64,000 nt of DNA from Elizabethkingia argenteiflava (GTDB taxonomy: Bacteria; Bacteroidota; Bacteroidia; Flavobacteriales; Weeksellaceae), in contig NZ_JAAABJ010000641.1 of assembly GCF_009904105.1 (NCBI RefSeq), positions 62,001 to 126,000 of the forward strand, in the 5' to 3' direction. A model generated the notes under the pieces. The model did no database searches. It had not been told where the DNA came from and was given only the letters and a program-made list of their open reading frames with translations. The first letter of the stretch is position 1. Every line of letters starts with the position of its first letter. Position numbers and translations under genes: made by a program. Positions 54,731 to 64,000 of this stretch are shown here, in pieces.

Positions 54731-54970
54731 ATGAAAAAGTCATTCTTAAACATCGCTGCTGCAGCTGCTATCGTTGCTGTTTCTTTAGTATCTTGTAAGA
54801 AAACTGAAACTGCTGCCACTACTGAAGGTGCAGCTGATTCTATTAAAGCTGATACTACTGCTGTAGATACTGTTGCTGCTCCAGCTGCTCCAGCTGCTCC
54901 AGCTGCTGATTCTGCTAAAGTAGAAGCTCCAGCTGCTGATTCTGCTAAAGTAGAAGCTCCAGCTAAATAA
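54731..54970 (+). CDS. Small Ala/Pro-rich lipoprotein with tandem repeats
   Basis: A 79-residue lipoprotein with lipobox LVSC (Cys22). The mature part is of low complexity: Ala, Thr, Asp and Pro, with APA units followed by two exact copies of a ten-residue unit containing ADSAKVEAP. At the DNA level a 30-bp unit is perfectly duplicated (54901-54930 and 54931-54960), preceded by 9-bp units. It may be a surface or periplasmic spacer. The signal peptide, promoter box and terminator support a real gene. Confidence 0.8.
   Translation: MKKSFLNIAAAAAIVAVSLVSCKKTETAATTEGAADSIKADTTAVDTVAAPAAPAAPAADSAKVEAPAADSAKVEAPAK
54901..54960 (+). repeat. Perfect 30-bp tandem duplication in the small lipoprotein gene
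   Basis: Bases 54901-54930 and 54931-54960 are identical, in frame and a multiple of three, so copy number change would keep the frame. A shorter 9-bp periodicity (GCTCCAGCT) runs just before it. Confidence 0.95.
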
Positions 54971-54994
54971 GTAAAATATCTTTATAGATAATTT

Positions 54995-55020
54995 AAAGTC
55001 GCTTTTTAGCGACTTTTTTT
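54995..55020 (+). terminator. Terminator of the small lipoprotein gene
   Basis: AAAGTCGC (54995-55002) pairs with GCGACTTT (55009-55016), 6-base loop and a long T-run. It touches the 3' end of the convergent methyltransferase gene. Confidence 0.9.
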
Positions 55021-55788
55021 TTAATTTTTTTGTCTTAGCATTTCATAACAACTGATGGCTACGGCATTGCTCAGATTAAGAGAGTCTATACTCCCTGTCA
55101 TCGGAATAAGAGAATTACTTCCCTTATCCTTCCAAAATTTGCTCAGTCCTGAGTGTTCAGTTCCGAAACACATTACGGTTTTCCCTTCCAAATTAACTTG
55201 ATGAATAGGTGGGGTCGGGTGATCTTCCATAAAAGTTGTTATAATCTTATAGTGGTAGCGTTGCAGAAAGTTTAATGCCGTAGCGTTATCGGTTTGAAAA
55301 AAATTCATACCAAAAAGACAACCTACGCTTGAACGGATAACATTTGGATTGTAGAAATCTACTTTCGGATCTGTAATAATGAGCGCATCTATACCGAAAG
55401 CCTCGCAACTTCTTAATATAGCGCCTAAATTGCCTGGTTTTTCAATGCTTTCTAGCAGGATGATTCCAGAGTTGTGTTTGGGGGTGAAATCGGCTAATGA
55501 AAATTGCCTTTCTTTATAGATGCCTATAATGCCTTCAGAAGATCCTCGATAAGCTAATGAATCATAAATTTTTGTCGAAACCATGTTGATTTTAGCCTGT
55601 GGAAGTGTGTCCTGAAAAATATCACCGCAAATAAAAAATTCAATAGGATCATAACCAAAGCTTAAGGCTCTTTGGTTCTCCTGACGTCCTTCTACTATAA
55701 AAACTTTATTCTTACGGCGTTCGCTATTTTTAGTGATCAGCTTGCTTAATCTTTTTATTTTGTCGTTTTGTAAACTTTCTATTTGCAT
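55021..55788 (-). CDS. SpoU/TrmH family RNA 2'-O-methyltransferase
   Basis: A 255-residue cytoplasmic enzyme that methylates a ribose in tRNA or rRNA with SAM. SPOUT motifs are EKPGNLGAILRSCEAFG (motif 1), FGTEHSGLS (motif 2) and IPMTGSIDSLNLSNAVAI (motif 3). An N-terminal substrate-binding domain (about 1-95) places it with the RlmB/TrmH-like group. The target nucleotide cannot be told. A TAGTTTTG box ends four bases before the ATG. Confidence 0.92.
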   Translation of the reverse strand: MQIESLQNDKIKRLSKLITKNSERRKNKVFIVEGRQENQRALSFGYDPIEFFICGDIFQDTLPQAKINMVSTKIYDSLAYRGSSEGIIGIYKERQFSLADFTPKHNSGIILLESIEKPGNLGAILRSCEAFGIDALIITDPKVDFYNPNVIRSSVGCLFGMNFFQTDNATALNFLQRYHYKIITTFMEDHPTPPIHQVNLEGKTVMCFGTEHSGLSKFWKDKGSNSLIPMTGSIDSLNLSNAVAISCYEMLRQKN

Positions 55789-55792
55789 TTTG

Positions 55793-55800
55793 CAAAACTA
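55793..55800 (-). promoter_or_regulatory. -7 box directly before the SpoU methyltransferase gene
   Basis: The minus strand reads TAGTTTTG, then CAAA, then ATG. Spacing predicts a leaderless or near leaderless mRNA. No -33 TTG was found. Confidence 0.5.
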
Positions 55801-56148
55801 TATAAAATTTGGCATTAGTAAGCTTTGCTTAAAAAAAAGCGATGATCATTTTTTAGTTTATAGCCTTATTAAAAAAGCTATAAGGGGGATTCTGGATGGA
55901 GTGATAGTGAAGTAAATTAAAGAAGAATACAGCTACTAGAGATAGCAGCTTGTAGAGGTATAGACTTATCAGCTCTTCTTAATCTATTCCACAATTTTAA
56001 ATATAAGCCTTTGGTATGATGTTAAAACAAATTGCTGTTTTTTCTTTATTATGGAGTTACAATGAAATGAATACGAGTGTCTGGCATCTTTAAAAAATAC
56101 CAAAATCCTCTATCTCTTTAATTGATGGAAAGCTCTTCCCCTCGTCTA
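55801..56148. other. Intergenic region between the methyltransferase and rmuC genes
   Basis: I see no gene, repeat or clear terminator. Short open frames here lack start context. Confidence 0.5.
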
Positions 56149-57639
56149 TTATTTTAGTGTACCACTATTATCAATTAGACTCTGTGGGAGATCCTTCTTA
56201 TTTTTGATGCCTAAAGATTTTAGTTTCTGGGTCTGGGTAACCAGATTATCGTTCCCTGTAGAGAGTTGTTTGTAGGCGTCGTTGTATACACTTTTAGCCT
56301 GATCTAAATTTTTCCCTACCTTTTCAAGGTTTTCTATAAAGCCTACAAACTTATCGTAGAGCTTAGCGCCTCTTGCTGCGATTTCCATAGCATTTCTATT
56401 TTGATATTCGCGTTTCCACAGATCCGCAATAAGTTTGAGTGAAGTGATGAGATTGCTCGGATTCAGCAGTAATATTCTTCGCTCATAGGCGTAATTCCAT
56501 AAATTTTGTTCGGCTTGCATTGCGGCAATATAGGCAGGTTCGCTCGGAATGAACATCATTACAAAATCCAGTGACTTTCCATAGTCATCATAAGCTTTTT
56601 GGCTGAGCTGTTGAATATGGTTTTTAATCGAGGAGAGGTGTCGGTTGAGCTTTAAAGTGTATAGATCTTGATCTGTTTCATCTACCAATTCCGTAAAGGC
56701 AGTGAGTGAGACCTTTGAGTCTATAATAACATTTCTTTCGTCGGGATATTTGACTACAGCATCTGGGCGCATTTTTTTTCCTGAAAACGCTGAGAATAAA
56801 GCTTTATTATCTTCGTCTCTCAATTCGTGTTCTAGAAAATACTCTCTTCCCTTCATTAATCCAGATTTTTCCAGAATACTTTCCAAGATCATTTCACCCC
56901 AGTTCCCCTGTGTTTTACTCTCGCCTTTTAGAGCGCGGGTTAGTTTTTTTGCATCCTCTGAAATTTGCTGGTTGAGTTGGGCTAATTCTTTTACTTTTTC
57001 GGCTAAAGAGAAACGTTCCTTATTTTCTTGTGCATAGGCTTCATTTACCCTGTTTTTAAGATCTAAAATCTTTTCCTGAAAAGGCTCCAGTATATTTTTG
57101 AGGTTAGCTTGATTGAGGCTCGTAAACTTTTCAGTTTTTTCTTCTAAAATTTTATTAGCAAGATTTTCGAATTGTAACTGGGCAGCCTCCTGCATATGGA
57201 TAATTTCTTTTTTCTGAGTCTCCAGTGTATTTTGTAGACTTTCATTCAGTGCCGAAAGCTCAGCATTTTTAGCCAATATATTCTGTTTTTCATTTAAGAG
57301 GGCTTCGATTTGTATGCCTTGTTTAGTATGGGTTTGTTTTTGCTCTTCGAGTTGCATCCTCAAGCTATTATGTTCTGCAGTTATTTTAGCATATTCGCTT
57401 TTTAAATCATTTAATACATCTGATATTTGGACATTAAGTTCCTTCTCCTTACTCATATAGAGGTTCAGTTCCTGGATTTTTAAATTTGAATTTTCTAAAT
57501 CTGAACAGGTTTTTATATGAGCGTGCTGGAGTTGGTCGTATGTCCTTTTGGGGATACTAGACGATTTTAAAATAAAGTATACCATAATACTGCCTATAGC
57601 TCCCCCTACAGCAAAAACAATAAATAAATTTAGATCCAT
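56149..57639 (-). CDS. rmuC: DNA recombination protein RmuC
   Basis: A 496-residue protein with an N-terminal membrane anchor (LFIVFAVGGAIGSIMVYFIL) and a long coiled coil (about 35-225). It ends in the RmuC nuclease-like domain with QGNWGEMILESILEKSGL, RPDAVVKYPDERNVIIDSKVSL and FVMMFIPSEPAYIAAMQ. RmuC limits inversions between short repeats in E. coli, by nuclease action inferred from its fold. A TAACTTTG box ends four bases before the ATG. Confidence 0.93.
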   Translation of the reverse strand: MDLNLFIVFAVGGAIGSIMVYFILKSSSIPKRTYDQLQHAHIKTCSDLENSNLKIQELNLYMSKEKELNVQISDVLNDLKSEYAKITAEHNSLRMQLEEQKQTHTKQGIQIEALLNEKQNILAKNAELSALNESLQNTLETQKKEIIHMQEAAQLQFENLANKILEEKTEKFTSLNQANLKNILEPFQEKILDLKNRVNEAYAQENKERFSLAEKVKELAQLNQQISEDAKKLTRALKGESKTQGNWGEMILESILEKSGLMKGREYFLEHELRDEDNKALFSAFSGKKMRPDAVVKYPDERNVIIDSKVSLTAFTELVDETDQDLYTLKLNRHLSSIKNHIQQLSQKAYDDYGKSLDFVMMFIPSEPAYIAAMQAEQNLWNYAYERRILLLNPSNLITSLKLIADLWKREYQNRNAMEIAARGAKLYDKFVGFIENLEKVGKNLDQAKSVYNDAYKQLSTGNDNLVTQTQKLKSLGIKNKKDLPQSLIDNSGTLK

Positions 57640-57643
57640 ACTG

Positions 57644-57651
57644 CAAAGTTA
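57644..57651 (-). promoter_or_regulatory. -7 box directly before rmuC
   Basis: The minus strand reads TAACTTTG, then CAGT, then the rmuC ATG. Same four-base spacing as aroQ and the SpoU methyltransferase. Confidence 0.5.
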
Positions 57652-57736
57652 CAAAATTATAGAAGCCGCTAGTCCGTTGATTCTAGGGATAAGCTGTAGT
57701 TTTTGTAAGAATGAGATAAAAAACGCTAGAGCAAGT

Positions 57737-58927
57737 TTAATCCTTAATTTTTAAAAAAACTTTTGCGAGTTCTATCATTTTGGGGTTTCCCGAATGTTTG
57801 CCTTTTTCATCCGAGAGTTTTACAGTAGGAATCCACTCGTTATTAATTCCCTTAACCCCCATTAACTTAATGACAATATTGCTCGCTGGAAGACCTACAT
57901 CGTTGGTGAGATGGGTTCCTATGCCAAAAGAAATGCCTATCTTCCCCTTACAGGCATGGGTGATTTCTTCTACCTTTTCAGTAGTGAGTGCATCGGAAAA
58001 GATGATGTACTTAAATAAAGGGTTGATACCGTGTTTTTGATAGTGCTTAATGGTTTTTTGCGCAAATTCTATAGGATCGCCGCTATCATGTCTCACACCG
58101 TCAAAGAGTTTTGCAAATTTCTTATCAAACTGCTGGAAAAATACATCGGTGGTATAGGTGTCTGAGAGTGCTACTCCTAGGTCTCCACGATAAACATCTA
58201 TCCAGTGCTCTAAAGAAAGAGGATTCGCCATTTTGAATCCGTATTCTGCAGCGTGAAACATAAACCATTCGTGTGCGTGGGTGCCGATGGGTTTTACATT
58301 GTACAACATGGCCATATGTACATTAGAGGATCCTATAAAGGTAGAACCTTTTACAGAGGTTAGGGCCTGCATTACCAAGCGGTGAACCTCGTATGAGTGT
58401 CTTCTCCGGGTGCCAAATTCAGCAAAAGGAACTTGTAATTCTGCAAATTTTCTCTCCTTCTCTAGGGTTTTACGGATAACAGTGTCGTCGTTCTCTCTTT
58501 TCCCCCCTGTCATGGAATAGTATAGTTCGCTAATTAGGCTTAGTAACGGGACCTCCCAGAGTATAGTGCGGTACCACAAACCAGAAATTTGCACCTTTAG
58601 TTCGCTGCCTTTTTGTTCAATATCGACCTCTGACGGGTCGTAACGATAGCCTTCCAGAAAATCAATATAAGGCAAACCTAGGTAAGGACAGGTCTTTTTT
58701 AGAAATATTTTCTCCTCAGGGCTCAGTTTTAGTTTCGACATTTCCTTGATAGCCTTGCTCAGCTCATCAGCGAAGCCTTCAGGGTAGATGTGTTTTCCTC
58801 GGTTGATAAATTCATATTTTACGACTTGTCTGGGGAATAGCTTGGTTACAGCGCATTGCATCGTGAATTTGTAAAAATCATTATCCAATATGGAGAAAAG
58901 CCTTGCCCTTTTGTAGTCTTCTAACAT
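57737..58927 (-). CDS. pncB: Nicotinate phosphoribosyltransferase
   Basis: A 396-residue enzyme that joins nicotinate to PRPP in the NAD salvage pathway. It starts with DNDFYKFTMQCAV, and the family motif FAEFGTRRRHS, then GSSNVHMAM and GTHAHEWFM carry the active-site residues including the His that is phosphorylated. VRHDSGDP and FGIGTHLTND complete the pattern. It lies 97 bp before rmuC on the same strand; I saw no terminator between them. Confidence 0.95.
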   Translation of the reverse strand: MLEDYKRARLFSILDNDFYKFTMQCAVTKLFPRQVVKYEFINRGKHIYPEGFADELSKAIKEMSKLKLSPEEKIFLKKTCPYLGLPYIDFLEGYRYDPSEVDIEQKGSELKVQISGLWYRTILWEVPLLSLISELYYSMTGGKRENDDTVIRKTLEKERKFAELQVPFAEFGTRRRHSYEVHRLVMQALTSVKGSTFIGSSNVHMAMLYNVKPIGTHAHEWFMFHAAEYGFKMANPLSLEHWIDVYRGDLGVALSDTYTTDVFFQQFDKKFAKLFDGVRHDSGDPIEFAQKTIKHYQKHGINPLFKYIIFSDALTTEKVEEITHACKGKIGISFGIGTHLTNDVGLPASNIVIKLMGVKGINNEWIPTVKLSDEKGKHSGNPKMIELAKVFLKIKD

Positions 58928-58998
58928 CCTAGTTTATTTATGCGAATATACATAAGATAAATGAAATAAGCTTATCGCACGAAAAAGGGGAGGAGAAT

Positions 58999-59036
58999 TA
59001 AAAGCGACTCTTTTTATATAAAAAGAGTCGCTTTTA
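58999..59036 (-). terminator. Terminator after dps
   Basis: A perfect 18-bp inverted repeat (58999-59016 with 59019-59036) with a two-base spacer. The arms begin with A-rich and end with T-rich stretches, so it can work on both strands. It follows the dps stop on the minus strand. Confidence 0.85.
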
Positions 59037-59068
59037 CATTGAGGTTGCACTAGGATTAGTATATATTT

Positions 59069-59545
59069 TTATTGTCCTAGGAATGAATTGTACATCCAGA
59101 TATCTTTTTCCTGTTCGGAGATATAGTCACTCATCAGTGAATTAGTCCCTTCATCGCCTGCATCCGCTGTGATATTTAATAGCTCTCTTTGCAGCCCTAT
59201 AATGGTTTTAAAAGAATTTAAAATGTTTTTCACACACTTGTGAGCATCGCTAACCTCCTTACTCTCTTGAATAGTTGCATTTTTAATATAAAAAGAGTAG
59301 TTGTGCTCTGGTTGAGCTCCTAAAGTGAGAATACGTTCTGCTATTTCATCGATTTTGAGAATAAGGTTGTTGTAAAGTTCTTCAAATTTTGGATGCAAAA
59401 TAAAGAATAAATCTCCTTTTATGTTCCAGTGAGCTCCACGAGTGTTCTGGTAGAAAATTGAATAATTTGCTAATAGTACATTTAATTTTTTAGCTATATT
59501 TTCGCAATCTTCAACTTTAAGGCCTATTAAATTGGGATTTTTCAT
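59069..59545 (-). CDS. dps: Dps-type DNA-protecting ferritin
   Basis: A 158-residue protein that forms a 12-mer, stores iron and detoxifies peroxide. The ferroxidase residues are His39, His51, Asp66 and Glu70, exactly at Dps spacing, in GAHWNIKGDLFFILHPKFEELY. It lacks a lysine-rich N-terminal tail, so DNA binding may be weak. A TATTTTTG box lies 38 bases before the ATG. No OxyR or PerR site was identified. Confidence 0.95.
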   Translation of the reverse strand: MKNPNLIGLKVEDCENIAKKLNVLLANYSIFYQNTRGAHWNIKGDLFFILHPKFEELYNNLILKIDEIAERILTLGAQPEHNYSFYIKNATIQESKEVSDAHKCVKNILNSFKTIIGLQRELLNITADAGDEGTNSLMSDYISEQEKDIWMYNSFLGQ

Positions 59546-59583
59546 AAATTTTATTTTTTTTAGGTTTAGAAAACATACTTATA

Positions 59584-59591
59584 CAAAAATA
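59584..59591 (-). promoter_or_regulatory. -7 promoter box of dps
   Basis: The minus strand reads TATTTTTG, 38 bases before the dps ATG. No -33 TTG is obvious. Confidence 0.45.
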
Positions 59592-60821
59592 ACAAGTTAT
59601 GGAGAAGATATAGGCATATTATAATAGATGTTATCTAATTTAAATATAGATTTCAAAAGTTTATATAAATCGCTAAAGTTAAATATTTGCAGTTTTAAGA
59701 TAATACAATCCAAGCTATAGATTTTAGTAAAAGGAAAAAAACAACTATTCTGCAAAATTTAGACCTAAGGTTTAGGAAGGGACTAAATAAACCTTTGACA
59801 TACTCAAGATGTAGTATTTTTTGTAGAAGGGGTATGCATGTCCTAAACTTATTCGGCTGTTGACAAGGAAAATATACCCAAAATATTGAGGCTTTATAAA
59901 AATTCAGCTAAAGCTGATTGAGGTGTCAGCGGTAAGGCCTCTGTCATAATCAAATGAGATGATTCTCTACAAAATCAATTAGATGATGAAGAATTATATC
60001 CTAATCTACTGGTACTAATATTAAGACGATGGATAGTCCATTGCAAAAAATTAATAGGAAGGTCTATATCAAAGTCATGAGATCCACGATGAAAGAGCTT
60101 TGGAATTATATTCAGTTGTTATTCAATTATAAAGATAAAATAAGCCTGATTGTAACCAATTTAACATGGATGCCTTTTGGATTCCATTAAAAAAGTTTTG
60201 CAGGGTGGTTAAAGTTTTCTTTATTAAGGTCATTAAAAAGGTATTCAACCAGAGATAGAATAAGAAACTTTTACTTTTGATTTTAGGCTTAAGCTGGCTT
60301 TGACCTCTTTTACAACTAGTATCATTTACATTCTATTTAGAGGCTTTAAGTATAGTCCCTTTTGCAAATTTAGATAGTGTTCACTCTATCTTTTGGGTGA
60401 TATTGTTTCTGTTTATTTTTAAACCAGTGATTTTCAGTTTTTTTGAGTGGATCAGAAGAAGAGAGGTAATATATAAGTATTGGGCTTGTGGGGTGGGCGC
60501 TCATAAAATTGTAAAATATGGGGAATGTAATCTTTAAAAAGCGCAGTGAAGCGGGGCTAAGTTTCCATTTTACAGGTTTCATAAATTTTATTGATTGGTA
60601 CAGCTCATTATAAAAAGCAGGTAACTCTGCAATAGTGGAATTATATATGGAGGTTTAAATAAGAATTTGGGTTTCTGTCTAAATTGGGTCGATTATTCTC
60701 GGGATAATAGAGTGTGTTTATATAAAAATATGGGATAAAATTCTCTTTCAGTATTGTTACACCTATTTCTGTTATTGCGATAGTAAGAAAAAGAAAAAAC
60801 GACTTTAACAAAACATAATTG
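59592..60821. other. Long gene-free stretch upstream of rpsL
   Basis: About 1.2 kb without a credible gene. A 70-codon minus-strand frame (60370-60582) begins with ATG but has no promoter box and matches no family I know. Stops occur densely in all other frames, and short coding-like pieces shift frame, as in a decayed gene. No rRNA, tRNA or clear RNA structure was seen. Confidence 0.45.
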
Positions 60822-60852
60822 TTTGTAAATCAAAAAATAATTTTTATTTTTG
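60822..60852 (+). promoter_or_regulatory. Promoter of the rpsL-rpsG-fusA cluster
   Basis: TTTG (60822-60825), 19 bp, TATTTTTG (60845-60852). A full consensus promoter 33 bases before rpsL. Confidence 0.8.
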
Positions 60853-60885
60853 CATCCTCAAATAAAAATAATATAAAGCAATTAC

Positions 60886-61299
60886 ATGCCTACTATTCAA
60901 CAATTAGTTAGAAAAGGAAGAGCCATGCTTACTAAGAAGAGTAAATCGGCTGCTTTGGAATCATGTCCACAAAGAAGAGGCGTATGTACGAGAGTATATA
61001 CCACCACGCCTAAGAAACCTAACTCAGCTTTGAGAAAAGTTGCAAGGGTTAGACTTTCTAATGGTAAAGAGGTGAACGCCTACATCCCGGGAGAAGGACA
61101 TAATCTTCAGGAGCACTCGATAGTATTGGTAAGAGGCGGAAGGGTGAAAGACCTACCGGGAGTTAGATATCACATTGTACGTGGTGCTTTGGATACAGCA
61201 GGAGTTAATGGAAGACTTCAGAGAAGATCTAAGTACGGCGCTAAGAGACCTAAACCAGGACAAGCCCCTGCTGCTACAGGTAAGGGTAAGAAAAAGTAA
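60886..61299 (+). CDS. rpsL: 30S ribosomal protein S12
   Basis: A 137-residue decoding-centre protein. It starts [20 protein letters not shown] and holds [18 protein letters not shown] and [13 protein letters not shown], the two segments that contain the streptomycin-resistance lysines; both are the wild-type residue. It leads the str cluster, 22 bp before rpsG. Confidence 0.97.
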   Translation: MPTIQQLVRKGRAMLTKKSKSAALESCPQRRGVCTRVYTTTPKKPNSALRKVARVRLSNGKEVNAYIPGEGHNLQEHSIVLVRGGRVKDLPGVRYHIVRGALDTAGVNGRLQRRSKYGAKRPKPGQAPAATGKGKKK

Positions 61300-61321
61300 T
61301 CATTAAATTAGGAACAGTACA

Positions 61322-61798
61322 ATGAGAAAGACAAAAGCTAAAAAAAGACCTTTGCTACCAGATCCAAAATTTAATGATCAATTGGTAACAAGATTTGTAA
61401 ATAACCTGATGGTGGATGGTAAAAAATCCATCGCTTTCAGAATATTCTACGATGCACTAGAAATCGTGGAGAAGAAAAAAGAAGATCAGGAGAAAAGCTC
61501 TCTTGAAGTGTGGAAAGATGCATTAACTAACGTAATGCCACATGTAGAGGTAAGATCCAGACGAGTAGGGGGGGCGAACTTCCAGATTCCAATGCCCATC
61601 CGTGCAGACAGAAAAATCTCTATGGCGATGAAGTGGTTGATAAAATATGCTACAGCTAGAAATGATAAATCTATGGCCCAAAAGTTAGCGGCAGAGATTA
61701 TTGCTGCGGCTAAAGAAGAAGGAGCGGCGGTTAAGAAAAAGACCGATACGCATAAAATGGCTGAGGCGAATAAGGCATTCTCACACTTTAAATTTTAA
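61322..61798 (+). CDS. rpsG: 30S ribosomal protein S7
   Basis: A 158-residue primary 16S rRNA-binding protein. The signature [16 protein letters not shown] and the [12 protein letters not shown] loop are present; the C-terminus has [15 protein letters not shown]. It lies 22 bp after rpsL and 8 bp before fusA. Confidence 0.97.
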   Translation: MRKTKAKKRPLLPDPKFNDQLVTRFVNNLMVDGKKSIAFRIFYDALEIVEKKKEDQEKSSLEVWKDALTNVMPHVEVRSRRVGGANFQIPMPIRADRKISMAMKWLIKYATARNDKSMAQKLAAEIIAAAKEEGAAVKKKTDTHKMAEANKAFSHFKF

Positions 61799-61806
61799 TT
61801 TGTAAG

Positions 61807-63924
61807 ATGAGTAGAGATCTTAAATACACAAGAAATATTGGTATCGCTGCACACATCGATGCTGGTAAAACTACTACAACAGAGCGTATACTCTTCTATA
61901 CGGGAAAGACACATAAAATTGGTGAGGTTCACGAGGGTGCATCTACCATGGACTGGATGGAGCAGGAAGCAGAAAGAGGGATTACCATCACCTCTGCGGC
62001 GACTACTTGTAACTGGAATTTCCCAACAGATCAGGGTAAATCTTTACCAGAAACCAAAGGATACCATTTTAACATTATTGATACTCCAGGACACGTTGAT
62101 TTTACCGTAGAGGTAAACAGGTCTCTAAGAGTATTGGATGGATTGGTATTCTTATTTTCTGCAGTAGATGGAGTGGAACCTCAGTCTGAAACCAACTGGA
62201 GATTGGCCGATAACTACAAGGTTGCCAGAATGGGATTCGTTAACAAAATGGATAGACAAGGAGCAGACTTCCTTAATGTGGTAAACCAGGTTAAAGATAT
62301 GCTAGGGTCTAACGCGGTTCCAATCGTATTACCTATCGGTGCTGAAGAAGACTTCAAAGGAGTGGTTGACCTCATTAAAAATAGAGCGATTATCTGGCAT
62401 GAAGAAACCCAGGGAGCTACTTTCGATGTGGTGCCTATTCCTGATGATATGAAGGAAGAAGTATTGGAGTACAGAGAAAAGTTAGTAGAAGCTGTTGCCG
62501 ACTACGACGATACTTTAATGGAAAAATTCTTCGAAGATCCAGATTCAATCTCTGAAGATGAGATCAACGAAGCTTTGAGAAAAGCTACAATTGATCTGTC
62601 TATTATTCCGATGACTTGTGGATCCTCTTTCAAAAACAAAGGGGTGCAGTTTATGTTAGATGCTGTATGTAGATATCTTCCTTCGCCAATGGACAAGGAT
62701 GATATTAAAGGTACAGACCCGAGAACAGATGCTGAAATTACGAGGAAACCAGATGTTAAAGAACCATTTTCTGCATTAGCATTTAAAATTGCTACCGATC
62801 CGTTCGTAGGTCGTTTGGCTTTCTTTAGAGCATATTCAGGTAGATTAGATGCTGGTTCTTACGTTTTGAATACAAGATCTGATAATAAAGAGAGGATTTC
62901 TAGAATCTATCAAATGCACGCGAACAAGCAAAATCCTGTAGAGTATATCGAGGCAGGAGATATCGGTGCAGCAGTAGGTTTTAAAGATATTAAAACAGGA
63001 GATACTCTTTCCGATGAAAAGAATCCTATCGTTCTTGAATCCATGATCTTCCCAGATCCAGTAATCGGTATTGCGGTAGAGCCTAAAACTAAAGCAGACC
63101 AAGATAAACTAGGAAATGCATTAGCCAAGCTTGCTGAAGAAGATCCGACTTTCCAGGTGAAAACAGATGAAGCGTCAGGTCAAACCATTATCTCTGGTAT
63201 GGGTGAACTTCACTTGGATATCATTGTAGACCGTTTGAGAAGAGAATTTAAAGTAGAAGTTAACCAAGGACAACCTCAGGTAGAGTACAAAGAATCTCTT
63301 ACAGCTAAAGCAAGCCACAGAGAGGTGTACAAAAAGCAAACTGGTGGTCGTGGTAAATTTGCTGATATCGTATTTGAACTAGGTCCTTCAGATGAAGGTA
63401 AATTGGGTCTTGAATTCATCAATGAAATTAAAGGGGGTAATATTCCTAAAGAATTTATACCTTCTGTAGAGAAAGGATTTAAAGAAGCGATGAAGAACGG
63501 ACCTCTAGCAGGATTCGAAATCGAAGGGATCAAAGTGACTCTTAAAGATGGATCTTTCCACCCGGTTGACTCTGACCAGTTGTCCTTTGAATTAGCGGCT
63601 AAGCTAGGCTTCAAAGAGGCGGGTAGAGCGGCTAAACCAGTTATCATGGAGCCTATCATGAAGCTGGAAGTGGTAACTCCAGAAGAATATATGGGGGATA
63701 TTGTAGGCGACCTTAACAGAAGAAGGGGTATGGTAAACGGTATGGATGATAGAAACAATGCGAAAGTGATTAAAGCATTCGTTCCTCTATCCGAAATGTT
63801 CGGTTATGTAACTTCATTAAGGACCTTGTCATCCGGTAGAGCTACATCTTCTATGGAATTTGAGAAATATGAACCAGCTCCGCAAAACGTTGCTGAGGAT
63901 GTAATCGCAAAAGCAAGAGGTTAA
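61807..63924 (+). CDS. fusA: Elongation factor G
   Basis: A 705-residue GTPase that moves tRNA and mRNA after peptide transfer. G1 [13 protein letters not shown]2/G3 RGITITSAA and [11 protein letters not shown], and G4 NKMDRQGAD are intact; domains II-V follow, with the domain [13 protein letters not shown]. rpsJ begins 19 bp later. tuf, which follows fusA in E. coli, is absent, as is usual in this phylum. Confidence 0.98.
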   Translation: MSRDLKYTRNIGIAAHIDAGKTTTTERILFYTGKTHKIGEVHEGASTMDWMEQEAERGITITSAATTCNWNFPTDQGKSLPETKGYHFNIIDTPGHVDFTVEVNRSLRVLDGLVFLFSAVDGVEPQSETNWRLADNYKVARMGFVNKMDRQGADFLNVVNQVKDMLGSNAVPIVLPIGAEEDFKGVVDLIKNRAIIWHEETQGATFDVVPIPDDMKEEVLEYREKLVEAVADYDDTLMEKFFEDPDSISEDEINEALRKATIDLSIIPMTCGSSFKNKGVQFMLDAVCRYLPSPMDKDDIKGTDPRTDAEITRKPDVKEPFSALAFKIATDPFVGRLAFFRAYSGRLDAGSYVLNTRSDNKERISRIYQMHANKQNPVEYIEAGDIGAAVGFKDIKTGDTLSDEKNPIVLESMIFPDPVIGIAVEPKTKADQDKLGNALAKLAEEDPTFQVKTDEASGQTIISGMGELHLDIIVDRLRREFKVEVNQGQPQVEYKESLTAKASHREVYKKQTGGRGKFADIVFELGPSDEGKLGLEFINEIKGGNIPKEFIPSVEKGFKEAMKNGPLAGFEIEGIKVTLKDGSFHPVDSDQLSFELAAKLGFKEAGRAAKPVIMEPIMKLEVVTPEEYMGDIVGDLNRRRGMVNGMDDRNNAKVIKAFVPLSEMFGYVTSLRTLSSGRATSSMEFEKYEPAPQNVAEDVIAKARG

Positions 63925-63943
63925 TTTTAAATTTAGATTAAAA

Positions 63944-64000
63944 ATGTCACAAAGAATCAGAATAAAACTAAAATCTTACGATTACAACTTGGTTGACAAA
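63944..64000 (+). CDS. rpsJ: 30S ribosomal protein S10, 5' part (gene continues past window)
   Basis: The first 19 codons read MSQRIRIKLKSYDYNLVDK, the typical S10 start. It lies 19 bp after fusA, so the str and S10 clusters are joined. The gene is cut by the window end. Confidence 0.93.
   Translation, partial: MSQRIRIKLKSYDYNLVDK

Noticed and set aside
54841-54960. CRISPR-like repeat array
   Set aside because: The repeats are in-frame codon repeats of a lipoprotein gene with no spacers. I saw no CRISPR array or cas gene in the window.
60370-60582. 70-codon minus-strand frame starting with ATG
   Set aside because: It is isolated, lacks regulatory signals and has no recognisable motif; kept only as a remark on the gene-free stretch.
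61567-61573. Run of seven G in rpsG as a phase-variable site
   Set aside because: It is short and in an essential ribosomal gene; switching off would be lethal.

Overview
The window is an AT-rich chromosomal segment from a member of the Bacteroidota, most likely a Flavobacteriia of the Weeksellaceae type (Chryseobacterium, Elizabethkingia or Riemerella-like). The evidence is the SusC/SusD pairs, the TAnnTTTG -7 promoter boxes, the near absence of Shine-Dalgarno sequences, BshC, a cysteine-free LptD, a GYDIA-type GHMP kinase and an rpsL-rpsG-fusA-rpsJ cluster with no tuf. I cannot name the species.

Layout. 1-2424: the 3' part of mfd, then pth. 2433-6754, minus strand: a SulP anion transporter, a small exported protein, a beta-carbonic anhydrase and a UDP-glucose 6-dehydrogenase. 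7074-11723: the rimP-nusA-infB operon behind a consensus promoter and a leader hairpin, closed by a 15-bp terminator. 12097-28220: three tandem susC-susD pairs. Pairs 1 and 2 have nearly identical leaders and are separated by a wrecked IS256-family element. Pairs 2 and 3 are separated by an XRE regulator with three phased repeats in front of it. No glycoside hydrolase or anti-sigma gene accompanies them, so they do not look like a classical polysaccharide locus. 28500-38009: a porin carrying a run of ten G, bshC, a LysM/PBP1 protein, fabD, a GHMP kinase, pckA, and aroQ on the minus strand.

38183-42840 is the most striking unit. A consensus promoter is followed by a SAM-I (S-box) riboswitch, then an intrinsic terminator with a competing hairpin, then a fourth susC-susD pair. 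This suggests an outer-membrane uptake system controlled by S-adenosylmethionine, so its cargo is probably methionine, methionine peptides or another sulfur source.

42971-64000: a membrane protein, ridA, lptD, an amidase, two tRNA-Glu genes flanking rpsT, an HtrA protease, a U32 peptidase-like protein, a ferredoxin, 5-formyl-THF cyclo-ligase, two linked flavobacterial unknowns, a repeat-bearing small lipoprotein, a SpoU methyltransferase, rmuC, pncB, dps, and then rpsL-rpsG-fusA-rpsJ (rpsJ cut by the window end). Two gene-free stretches (48389-49011 and 59592-60821) look like decayed sequence.

Regulation is unusually legible. Many genes have a TAnnTTTG box just upstream, and three (aroQ, the SpoU methyltransferase, rmuC) have it only four bases before the ATG, which predicts leaderless or almost leaderless mRNAs.
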